Shown here piece after piece: positions 1-4,841 of a stretch of 5,697 nt of DNA. The notes beneath the pieces are model-generated. The model made no database searches, had not been told where the DNA came from, and worked only from the letters and a program-made list of their open reading frames with translations. Position numbers and translations under genes: made by a program. Location: positions 1 through 5,697 of the forward strand of contig JAIHZV010000090.1 in the NCBI GenBank assembly GCA_022718015.1, given 5' to 3'. This stretch comes from Phascolarctobacterium sp. (lineage in GTDB: Bacteria; Bacillota; Negativicutes; Acidaminococcales; Acidaminococcaceae). The number at the start of each line of letters is the position of its first letter. Position 1 is the first letter of the stretch.

Positions 1-494
1 CTAAAAAATGTCTCGGTACGTGCAACCATGTCACGTGCCATTTTTTCGGCAGCATCTATGTCCATACCTGCAGCAGTATGCTCCAGAACCTCCATGGCAA
101 TGCCGCTGATGGGGCAGGCAGCAGTCTTGCTGTCAATAATCCTGATATCTGCTCCCTCTACATCAGCCATTACCTGACGAGCTGCCAGACGGCAGGTCTC
201 ATAAGTACCGCTGAGAACACTGTCTACAGTAATCATAATAACCTTCTTGCCGGACTTAACAAGCTCGGTAAACATATCTATAATCATGCCAATCGGCGGC
301 TGGGAGGTCATCGGCAGCTTGCCGGTTTTTTCCACCATCTCAAACATCTCTGCCAGCGGACGCTCGCCGTCAATCCATTCATGATCACCATGACGCAAAA
401 TCAAACGCACTATATGGCAGCGCGGATCATCCTTTAAAAATGTTTCATCTGCTGCTGAGATACTATCCACAACAACATGTATTTCATCATGCAT
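1..494 (-). CDS. DegV-family fatty-acid-binding protein (3' end outside the window)
   Basis: Reading the minus strand from the ATG at 494 gives 164 uninterrupted codons to the window edge; DegV proteins are usually about 280 residues, so roughly the N-terminal 60% is present. Seen: an N-terminal beta strand with VDS near residue 9, a T-S-Q-P motif at residues 63-66 after a short linker, and S-x-x-L-S-G-T-Y at 92-98, both hallmarks of the DegV fold that line the fatty-acid carboxylate pocket in FakB proteins. Known for the family: DegV/FakB proteins bind a fatty acid and present it to the kinase FakA for phosphorylation, feeding exogenous acids into phospholipid synthesis; many paralogues have no assigned ligand. 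The start is supported by a strong AGGAGG at 500-505, five bases before the ATG. No fakA-like gene is visible here, so a kinase partner is inferred. The protein should be cytoplasmic, with no signal peptide. Confidence 0.9.
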   Translation of the reverse strand, partial: MHDEIHVVVDSISAADETFLKDDPRCHIVRLILRHGDHEWIDGERPLAEMFEMVEKTGKLPMTSQPPIGMIIDMFTELVKSGKKVIMITVDSVLSGTYETCRLAARQVMADVEGADIRIIDSKTAACPISGIAMEVLEHTAAGMDIDAAEKMARDMVARTETFF

Positions 495-543
495 AATAGC
501 CTCCTGTATAGTTAGGTATTGTTTAATTTTCTTAAGTTTAATT

Positions 544-557
544 AGACTATTCAGTCT
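544..557. promoter_or_regulatory. Operator-like inverted repeat in the degV leader
   Basis: AGACT-ATTC-AGTCT is a perfect five-base inverted repeat around a four-base centre. It lies about 20-35 bases downstream of the predicted degV transcription start and about 40 bases before the ribosome site. Size and symmetry resemble operators of small dimeric repressors such as the TetR family, which would act here by blocking elongation. The regulator is unknown, and a dyad of this length can arise by chance. Confidence 0.35.
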
Positions 558-580
558 CGTTCCGTTCTCATTCCATATAT

Positions 581-614
581 AGTATATTGTACCATACTTT
601 GGATAGTAATTCTA
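581..614 (-). promoter_or_regulatory. Predicted degV promoter (sigma-A type, extended -10)
   Basis: On the minus strand TGG-TACAAT (586-594) is an extended -10 element with five of six consensus bases, followed at once by an overlapping TATACT (581-586). The -35 region is weak: TAGAAT at 609-614 pairs with TACAAT at 17 bases, and TTACTA at 604-609 pairs with TATACT at 17 bases. A poor -35 with an extended -10 is a coherent promoter type and often goes with activator dependence. It would give a leader of about 80 bases. Confidence 0.6.
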
Positions 615-621
615 GTTTACC

Positions 622-631
622 GTTAGCTAAC
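622..631. promoter_or_regulatory. Palindrome upstream of the degV promoter
   Basis: GTTAGCTAAC is a perfect ten-base palindrome lying seven bases upstream of the predicted -35 (609-614). It is nested in a wider repeat, CTAGTT at 612-617 and AACTAG at 629-634. Its position fits an activator or repressor site for degV; the binding protein is not identifiable from sequence. Confidence 0.3.
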
Positions 632-675
632 TAGCAAAAATTCTAAAAGAAAATAGCAAAAAAGCAAAAAATGGC

Positions 676-703
676 AAAAAAAAAAGCCCTTACGAAGAAG
701 GGC
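676..703 (-). terminator. Intrinsic terminator between lcp and degV
   Basis: The minus strand reads GCCCTT, loop CTTCGT, AAGGGC (686-703), followed directly by ten T (676-685). This is a textbook Rho-independent terminator in sequence, though the six-pair stem is short. It lies about 90 bases beyond the lcp terminator and downstream of a promoter-like element at 731-759, so it may end a short leader or small RNA, or act as a back-up terminator for lcp. Confidence 0.75.
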
Positions 704-721
704 CAAATGAGGGGCTGTTTT

Positions 722-759
722 GATGTTCTTAGTATAACATCTTTGTATACAAAATGCAA
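722..759 (-). promoter_or_regulatory. Promoter-like element with two embedded dyads
   Basis: On the minus strand TTGCAT (754-759) and TATACT (731-736) are separated by exactly 17 bases. The spacer contains the perfect palindrome TTTGTATACAAA (742-753), whose TTGTATACAA core resembles operators of FadR-type GntR regulators. A second dyad, GATGTT at 722-727 and AACATC at 736-741, straddles the -10 and expected start. The -35 matches only three of six consensus bases, so activity is uncertain. A start near 724 would meet the terminator at 676-703 within about 50 bases. Confidence 0.4.
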
Positions 760-792
760 CCCCCTTTTTGTAAGATTTTTTACGCGAAATTG

Positions 793-842
793 AAAAATGT
801 CCACAAATCAGATTTTCATCTTGTGATTCGTGGACATTTTTT
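793..842 (-). terminator. Terminator of the Nudix-lcp operon
   Basis: AAAAATGTCCAC at 793-804 pairs with GTGGACATTTTT at 830-841; after one A/C mismatch the stem continues with AATCA (806-810) and TGATT (824-828), leaving a 13-base loop. The hairpin starts two bases after the lcp stop codon and is followed on the minus strand by five T. T runs on both sides make it potentially bidirectional, but no plus-strand gene approaches it. Confidence 0.75.
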
Positions 843-844
843 GC

Positions 845-2212
845 TTATTTGAAGTCTGCGCCCAGCATAACTACGCCATCGCAATCTGCCGCTCCGTCGC
901 GGCTGATGCGCATCTTATGCGCAAACGGCACATTCGAAAGACGGTTAACTACCGCGCCATTATTGGTCGTAGAAATAACGGTCGTCTCCGCAATAATCTC
1001 ACCGCTGCCGCCGCTGACAACCTCAAAGCCTGCACTGCGCAGACGCGCTGCAGCATCAGCACCGGCGCTCTTGCTGCCGGAGCAGTTAACAAGGCGGACA
1101 ACGCCGCGGCCGCCGGAAGCAGTCTGCTTAGCTTCAGCCTTGGCAGCATCGTTTTTCTGCTCCTCAGCCTTCTCGCCCTCAGCATCCTTCTCTTCCTTAG
1201 CCTTTTCTTCCTTCTTCGCCTTCAGCTCTTTTTCTTCCTTGATGGCTTCCTTATTCTCCTCGCTGTCATCGCCCTTCTCAACCTTTTCGACAGCAGAATT
1301 ATACTCCTGCTCCATCAGCTCAGCAGCAGATTTGTAGCGCTCCGTCATTGTTGCCCCCTGCATCTTGACCATCAGCTCACGCAGGTCTGTAATATCCGGC
1401 AGCCAGTAGCTGATGCCGTCGATATACTTCGGCTCACCGGGAACCATCGCCATCGACAGGCCCTTTTCCTTTACCATGCTGTGCAATGCTCTGCCGATAT
1501 CAATCATATCGCTGAGCGGCATATCCGTCTTTACCATCGAGGTCAGCTGCTTAGCCAGCCCCGGAATATGCAGCAGCATGTCAGCAGAGGTAATCTTGTC
1601 ATACACTGCCATCAGGAAATGCTGCTGACGGCGGATACGGCCGATATCGCCCTCCTCATCACGAAAGCGTACATATTGGATAGCCGTCTTGCCATTCAGA
1701 TGCTGTCTGCCCTTCTTCAGGTCAACGGTGAAGCCGTCCCAGGTATCATGGTAGTACATATCCTTTTCAACATCAATATCAATGCCGCCGATTGCATCTA
1801 CAAGGCCCTCAAAGCCCTTGAAGTCGACCATAACATAATTATTGACCTTGATACCCAAAAGCTCCTCGACAGTTTTCTGTGTCAGCTTTTGGCCGCCATA
1901 GGCATAGGCATGGTTAATCTTATCCCAGCCATGGCCCTCAATACGCACACGCGTATCACGCGGCACAGAAAGCAGCGAAGCAGCCTTCGTCTTGCTATCG
2001 AACATCACCACGAACAGCGTATCGCTGCGGCCTACATCGTCCGAGCGTTCATCTACGCCCATTACGATGATGTTCTTCTTTAAGCTCAAGCGGTCCGCCG
2101 GATTCAGGTTATCCAAGCCCTTCTCAGGGAAGAAATACCCGAAGGCAACATAAGCTACAACGCAGACAGCTGCCACCAGCAGTAAAATTTTCGTTTGGAA
2201 AATACTCTTCAT
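845..2212 (-). CDS. LCP-family (LytR-CpsA-Psr) wall-polymer ligase with LytR_C domain
   Basis: The 455-residue protein has a short cytoplasmic N-terminus and one membrane helix (about 8-28), so the rest is extracytoplasmic. The LCP catalytic domain spans about 47-205: GVDER (52-56), GRSDT (61-65), VPRDT (83-87), KINHAYAYGG (98-107) and the arginine-rich region at 182-195 (VRFRDEEGDIGRIRR). These Arg/Asp residues bind the pyrophosphate of the lipid-linked donor in known LCP enzymes. A charged Glu/Lys/Ala linker (about 302-365) leads to a LytR_C domain (about 370-455, starting VVRLVNCSG). Family role: transfer of undecaprenyl-pyrophosphate-linked glycopolymers to peptidoglycan or another acceptor; the polymer here is unknown. 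The ATG at 2212 follows the Nudix stop by 16 bases; the GAGGA ribosome site overlaps that stop and sits about 11 bases upstream, slightly far. It is probably cotranscribed with the Nudix gene. The older label 'transcriptional regulator LytR' would be misleading. Confidence 0.93.
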   Translation of the reverse strand: MKSIFQTKILLLVAAVCVVAYVAFGYFFPEKGLDNLNPADRLSLKKNIIVMGVDERSDDVGRSDTLFVVMFDSKTKAASLLSVPRDTRVRIEGHGWDKINHAYAYGGQKLTQKTVEELLGIKVNNYVMVDFKGFEGLVDAIGGIDIDVEKDMYYHDTWDGFTVDLKKGRQHLNGKTAIQYVRFRDEEGDIGRIRRQQHFLMAVYDKITSADMLLHIPGLAKQLTSMVKTDMPLSDMIDIGRALHSMVKEKGLSMAMVPGEPKYIDGISYWLPDITDLRELMVKMQGATMTERYKSAAELMEQEYNSAVEKVEKGDDSEENKEAIKEEKELKAKKEEKAKEEKDAEGEKAEEQKNDAAKAEAKQTASGGRGVVRLVNCSGSKSAGADAAARLRSAGFEVVSGGSGEIIAETTVISTTNNGAVVNRLSNVPFAHKMRISRDGAADCDGVVMLGADFK

Positions 2213-2228
2213 TGTTTTTCAAATCCTC

Positions 2229-2897
2229 TCATTTTCTGGCCTCAGCCGTCAAAAACTCCGTCAGCTCCTTGCGGCTGCGGTATAAGAAAGCATAAAGCAT
2301 ACGTGCCGTCAGGCCCCAGATAACCTTGTCCTGCCAGCGGAAGAAATACACATAATAGGACTTATTCATGCGCCAGCTGCGCTGCCGCTGCGGAACAAGC
2401 TCAAAGGGAAAATCCTCGCCCGGACGGTCTGCCAGCTGCACCGAGCCGCGCTCCGGCTCCTGCGCCAGCAGCTCCTTCAGCGGCACCGTGAACACACACT
2501 CCACCTCGTCCTTGCTGTAGGTAATTCTGCTGATATCATCAATCATGCCCACAAACGGATGGATAATCGGACCGTTATGAGTCACCAGACAATCCAGCTC
2601 GCCGCAGACCGTAATATTCTGCGGCTGCAGTCCCAGCTCCTCGCACGTTTCACGCACCGCAGTCGTGCGAAAGCCGTCATCGCTGCACTCATACTTGCCG
2701 CCGGGGAAGCAGATTTCTCCCGGCTGACGGCGCAGCGTATGCGCCCGCTCCTCAAAAAGCACGCAAATGCCCTCCTCAGTACGCACGAGTGGCAGCAGCA
2801 CCGCAGCGTCCCACAGACGGTCCAGCTTGTCAATGCCGGGCGCACGGCGGTGTAAGCGTTCAAACAACACGTATTGCAATCTTTCCATTTCACTCAT
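2229..2897 (-). CDS. Nudix hydrolase, CoA-pyrophosphatase (NudL/NUDT7-like) type
   Basis: This 222-residue cytoplasmic protein carries the CoA-type Nudix signature. Residues 48-67 read LFEERAHTLRRQPGEICFPG plus a further G, the UPF0035-type lead-in found before the box in CoA pyrophosphatases. The box continues GGK...D..., then RETCEELGL at 82-90, with E83, E86 and E87 as expected Mg/Mn ligands; the spacing between GG and RE equals that of NUDT7/NudL rather than the canonical GX5EX7RE. A late WGLTARM segment (194-200) is also typical of this subfamily. Family reaction: CoA or acyl-CoA to 3',5'-ADP and (acyl-)4'-phosphopantetheine; other substrates cannot be excluded. The ATG at 2897 has AAGGTG five bases upstream. 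It is the first gene of a probable two-gene operon with lcp; a functional link between them is not evident. Confidence 0.9.
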   Translation of the reverse strand: MSEMERLQYVLFERLHRRAPGIDKLDRLWDAAVLLPLVRTEEGICVLFEERAHTLRRQPGEICFPGGKYECSDDGFRTTAVRETCEELGLQPQNITVCGELDCLVTHNGPIIHPFVGMIDDISRITYSKDEVECVFTVPLKELLAQEPERGSVQLADRPGEDFPFELVPQRQRSWRMNKSYYVYFFRWQDKVIWGLTARMLYAFLYRSRKELTEFLTAEARK

Positions 2898-2942
2898 AAT
2901 AACACCTTATTTTAACACCTTTGTCCACAAAATTAAATAGCT

Positions 2943-2970
2943 TTTATAAATTTCTCTATGCAAGAAGCAA
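2943..2970 (-). promoter_or_regulatory. Candidate promoter of the Nudix-lcp operon
   Basis: TTGCTT (2965-2970) and TATAAA (2943-2948) on the minus strand are separated by 16 bases. The -10 matches five of six consensus bases and the -35 three of six. It sits between the transporter terminator and the Nudix start, where a promoter is expected, and gives a leader of about 40 bases. An alternative -10, TAAAAT, closer to the gene would leave almost no leader. Confidence 0.4.
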
Positions 2971-3008
2971 TATCCTGCCCCAAATTGTAGAGAAGATGTA
3001 AAATCCGT

Positions 3009-3044
3009 AAAAAAAATACGCCAGCCGCTTTCGCAGCCGACGCA
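3009..3044 (-). terminator. Intrinsic terminator of the transporter gene
   Basis: The minus strand forms a stem of about 12 pairs (3033-3044 with 3017-3028, several G-U pairs) closed by a GAAA tetraloop at 3029-3032 and followed by eight T (3009-3016). It lies about 50 bases past the transporter stop and separates that gene from the Nudix-lcp operon. Confidence 0.85.
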
Positions 3045-3067
3045 ATAAGGGAAAGACAATATGTCGC

Positions 3068-3084
3068 ACAGGCAGCGCGCCTGT
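3068..3084. repeat. Short hairpin just after the transporter stop
   Basis: ACAGGC and GCCTGT form a perfect six-base inverted repeat around a five-base GC-rich loop, 12 bases beyond the stop codon. No T run follows on either strand, so it is not a terminator alone; it may protect the 3' end of the mRNA together with the terminator at 3009-3044. Confidence 0.45.
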
Positions 3085-3096
3085 TTATGAGTATAA

Positions 3097-4314
3097 TTAG
3101 TAGAGCGAAGCTTCTTTCTCAGCGTGAGCCTTTTCGCTCTTGTCAACCAGCAGGGATACAGTAGCATCACCAGTGATGTTAACAGTGGTACGAGCCATAT
3201 CCAGAATACGGTCGATACCAGCGATCAGCGCGGAGCCCTCCAGCGGCAGACCAAGGCTGGTCAAAATCATGGTCAGCATGATGTAGCCTGCACCAGGAAC
3301 ACCGGCAGTACCGATAGAAGCCAGAGTACCGGTTACGATAATCGTCATGTATTGAGCAGCAGTCAGGTCAACGCCATAAATCTGTGCTACGAAGAGTGCG
3401 CATACACCCTGATAAGCAGCAGTGCCGTCCATGTTGATGGTTGCGCCCAGCGGCAGAACGAAGCTGGAAACCTCTTTGGAAACGCCCAGCTTACGCACGC
3501 AGCTCATGTTCAGCGGCAGAGTGCCACCGGAGGAGCAGGAGCTGAACGCCATGAGAATTGCCGGAGCCATTGCTTTCACAAAGGTCACAGGGCTAACCTT
3601 GCCGATGAAGCGGACCATGGAGCCGTAAACGATAACAGCATGCAGGAAGCAGGCAAAATATACAGCCAGGATAACCTTCAGCAGCGGCAGCAGAACAGCA
3701 GGACCGTTAGCAGCAACAACCGGAGTAATCAAGCCGAAAACGCCGATAGGAGCAACAGCCATGATCATGCCAACGATTTTGTAGGAAACCTCAGCCAGAC
3801 CGTCGATAGCATGCTTCAGAGCGTTAGCCTTTTCGCCAACAGCAGTGATGCCTACGCCCAAGAACAGAGCGAATACGATGATTTGCAGCATGTTAGCCTT
3901 AACCATTGCTTCGAGCGGATTGGTCGGGAAAATGTCAATAATAACCTTAGAGATAGGCGGTGCAGCCTTTGCAGTTACCTTAGCAACATCAACAGGCATA
4001 TGCATGCCCAGGCCCGGCTCAACGATAGTGCCGATAGCCAAGCCGATAACGATAGCAAAAGCAGTCGTACCCAGGTAATAGCCGACGGTCTTGATACCGA
4101 TACGGCCAACCTTTTTGATATCGCCCAGGCTGGCAACACCCATTACCAGGCTGGAGAATACCAGCGGAACGATGACCATTTTGATCATGTTCATAAAAAT
4201 TGTGCCAAACGGAGCAATCCAGGTCTTGGCAAAGCCAACGCCCTCAGCTCCCAGCTCTAAGCCTGCGATAACGCCCAAGGCCAGGCCGATAAGAATTTTC
4301 GTAGATAAGTTCAT
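3097..4314 (-). CDS. DAACS-family dicarboxylate/amino-acid:cation symporter (GltP/GltPh-like)
   Basis: The 405-residue polytopic membrane protein has the full length and all landmarks of the glutamate-transporter (SLC1/DAACS) fold. Seen: the HP1 serine-rich loop SSCSSGGTLP at 258-267, the NMDGT sodium-binding motif at 294-298 within LPLGATINMDGT, the HP2 loop AGVPGAG at 337-343, and the TM8 motif DRILDMARTTVNITGD at 368-383 with D372, R375 and N379. The Arg at 375 matches GltPh R397, which holds the substrate side-chain carboxylate, so an acidic substrate (glutamate, aspartate or a C4-dicarboxylate) is inferred rather than a neutral amino acid. Na+ coupling is suggested by conserved D296, D368 and D383-region residues; H+ coupling cannot be excluded. 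The ATG at 4314 follows a G-rich GGGGG sequence seven bases upstream, an imperfect ribosome site. The gene has its own promoter and terminator and stands alone. Substrate annotation should stay at family level. Confidence 0.95.
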   Translation of the reverse strand: MNLSTKILIGLALGVIAGLELGAEGVGFAKTWIAPFGTIFMNMIKMVIVPLVFSSLVMGVASLGDIKKVGRIGIKTVGYYLGTTAFAIVIGLAIGTIVEPGLGMHMPVDVAKVTAKAAPPISKVIIDIFPTNPLEAMVKANMLQIIVFALFLGVGITAVGEKANALKHAIDGLAEVSYKIVGMIMAVAPIGVFGLITPVVAANGPAVLLPLLKVILAVYFACFLHAVIVYGSMVRFIGKVSPVTFVKAMAPAILMAFSSCSSGGTLPLNMSCVRKLGVSKEVSSFVLPLGATINMDGTAAYQGVCALFVAQIYGVDLTAAQYMTIIVTGTLASIGTAGVPGAGYIMLTMILTSLGLPLEGSALIAGIDRILDMARTTVNITGDATVSLLVDKSEKAHAEKEASLY

Positions 4315-4357
4315 ACAACAACCCCCAGATTTCGTAAATAAATTAACTTGTATCTAA

Positions 4358-4386
4358 ATTATAGCAGACAGAATTATAAATGTCCG
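4358..4386 (-). promoter_or_regulatory. Predicted promoter of the transporter gene
   Basis: On the minus strand a perfect TATAAT (4358-4363) lies 17 bases from CGGACA (4381-4386), which matches four of six -35 bases. The start would be near 4351, giving a leader of about 36 bases before the ATG at 4314. Two direct repeats abut the -35 on its upstream side. Confidence 0.7.
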
Positions 4387-4388
4387 AT

Positions 4389-4420
4389 TGTATACAGTAT
4401 AAAACGCGTGTATACAGTAT
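4389..4420. promoter_or_regulatory. Two direct repeats TGTATACAGTAT, candidate regulator sites
   Basis: TGTATACAGTAT occurs exactly twice, at 4389-4400 and 4409-4420, with starts 20 bases apart (about two helical turns). Each copy holds the near-symmetric core TATAC-A-GTATA/T. Their centres fall near -44 and -64 relative to the predicted start, the usual place for activator contacts next to RNA polymerase. The protein that binds is unknown; a response regulator or other dimer controlling carboxylate uptake is a guess. Confidence 0.5.
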
Positions 4421-4446
4421 TTCTACAGCAACCGCCAAAAGTATAG

Positions 4447-4515
4447 CAAAAAGCTGCCGCAGAACTCCCTCTCTGCCACGCTCTAGGCGACAGAGAAGCA
4501 GCACCTGCGACAGCT
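4447..4515 (-). terminator. Large branched terminator after the bofA-like gene
   Basis: On the minus strand AGCTGTCGCAG (4505-4515) pairs with CTGCGGCAGCT (4452-4462), eleven pairs with one G-T, followed by a run of T (4448-4452, the first shared with the stem). The 42-base interior holds a second stem, CTCTGTC (4489-4495) with GGCAGAG (4471-4477). It starts 17 bases after the bofA-like stop codon and closes the ybaB-recR-bofA operon. The long loop is unusual for an intrinsic terminator. Confidence 0.65.
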
Positions 4516-4531
4516 CCGCAATTTACGTTAT

Positions 4532-4822
4532 TTACTTTACCAGCAGCTCATACGCCAGCACTGCCAGCGCACCAGGAATGCCAAAAAAGCCTGCAATCAG
4601 TGCATTCACGACTGTGATTTTAATCGTCAGGCCGACAAGCGCGCCCAAAAGATTCATCACCCACAAAAGCACTGCACCGCAGATGCCGTTCCATACCAGC
4701 TTAAAAGGCATAGAAAGCAGCTTTACAACTATCAGCAGAATCACAACGCCTACAATCATCGGCCCCAAGGAGCCGAGCGGACTAAGGCCTGCGCCTGCTG
4801 CCACGCTTTCTAACATTTCCAT
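4532..4822 (-). CDS. BofA-family membrane protein (pro-sigma-K processing inhibitor family)
   Basis: This small 96-residue protein has two to three hydrophobic segments (about 20-37, 44-65 and 70-92). The pattern K34-L-L-x-x-P39-x-K41, N57 in the second segment, and N73 followed by GIPGA at 81-85 fits the BofA family. In Bacillus subtilis BofA sits in the outer forespore membrane with SpoIVFA and holds the protease SpoIVFB inactive until late sporulation. Whether this host forms spores cannot be told here, so the same role is not certain. Position after recR matches Bacillus, except that no yaaL-like gene lies between. The ATG at 4822 is 19 bases past the recR stop; the nearest ribosome site, AAAGGA, is about 13 bases upstream, which is long, and Met3 is an alternative start. 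It is the last gene before the terminator. Confidence 0.8.
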   Translation of the reverse strand: MEMLESVAAGAGLSPLGSLGPMIVGVVILLIVVKLLSMPFKLVWNGICGAVLLWVMNLLGALVGLTIKITVVNALIAGFFGIPGALAVLAYELLVK

Positions 4823-4841
4823 TTGTCAACGCCAGTCCTTT

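Larger units (their letters stand above)
495..844. other. 350-base intergenic regulatory region between lcp and degV
   Basis: No convincing coding sequence is visible. In the direction of transcription it holds the lcp terminator hairpin, a promoter-like element with dyads, a second intrinsic terminator with ten T, a run of A/T tracts separated by GC steps, a palindrome, the degV promoter, a dyad inside the degV leader and the degV ribosome site. Each is listed separately. The A-rich + strand stretch 634-685 has GC steps at 634, 656, 664 and 674 with A tracts between, which may bend the DNA upstream of the degV promoter. Confidence 0.7.

Noticed and set aside
830..2083. A 417-codon open frame on the plus strand opposite lcp
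   Set aside because: It lies antisense to a protein with clear LCP and LytR_C motifs; its translation is low-complexity Leu/Phe-rich where the lcp linker is Glu/Lys-rich, and it starts inside the terminator hairpin. It is a by-product of codon bias.
2921..2929. TTGTCCACA, one base from a DnaA box, with a similar ATGTCCACA at 797-805
   Set aside because: Two isolated near-matches, one within a terminator stem, without clustering or an AT-rich unwinding region; not enough for an origin or DnaA control.
2907..3170. Minus-strand 87-codon frame over the transporter end and Nudix upstream region
   Set aside because: It overlaps the 3' end of the transporter in another frame and spans the GAAA-loop terminator; composition is not protein-like.
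3124..4260. A 378-codon open frame on the plus strand opposite the symporter
   Set aside because: The translation is rich in Asn, Gln, His and Ser without domain motifs and mirrors the conserved transporter on the other strand; no ribosome site or promoter supports it.
4389..4420. LexA-like CTGTATAC motifs on the minus strand
   Set aside because: The CTG and CAG halves do not occur at the spacing of a proteobacterial LexA box, and the Firmicute CGAAC-N4-GTTCG form is absent.
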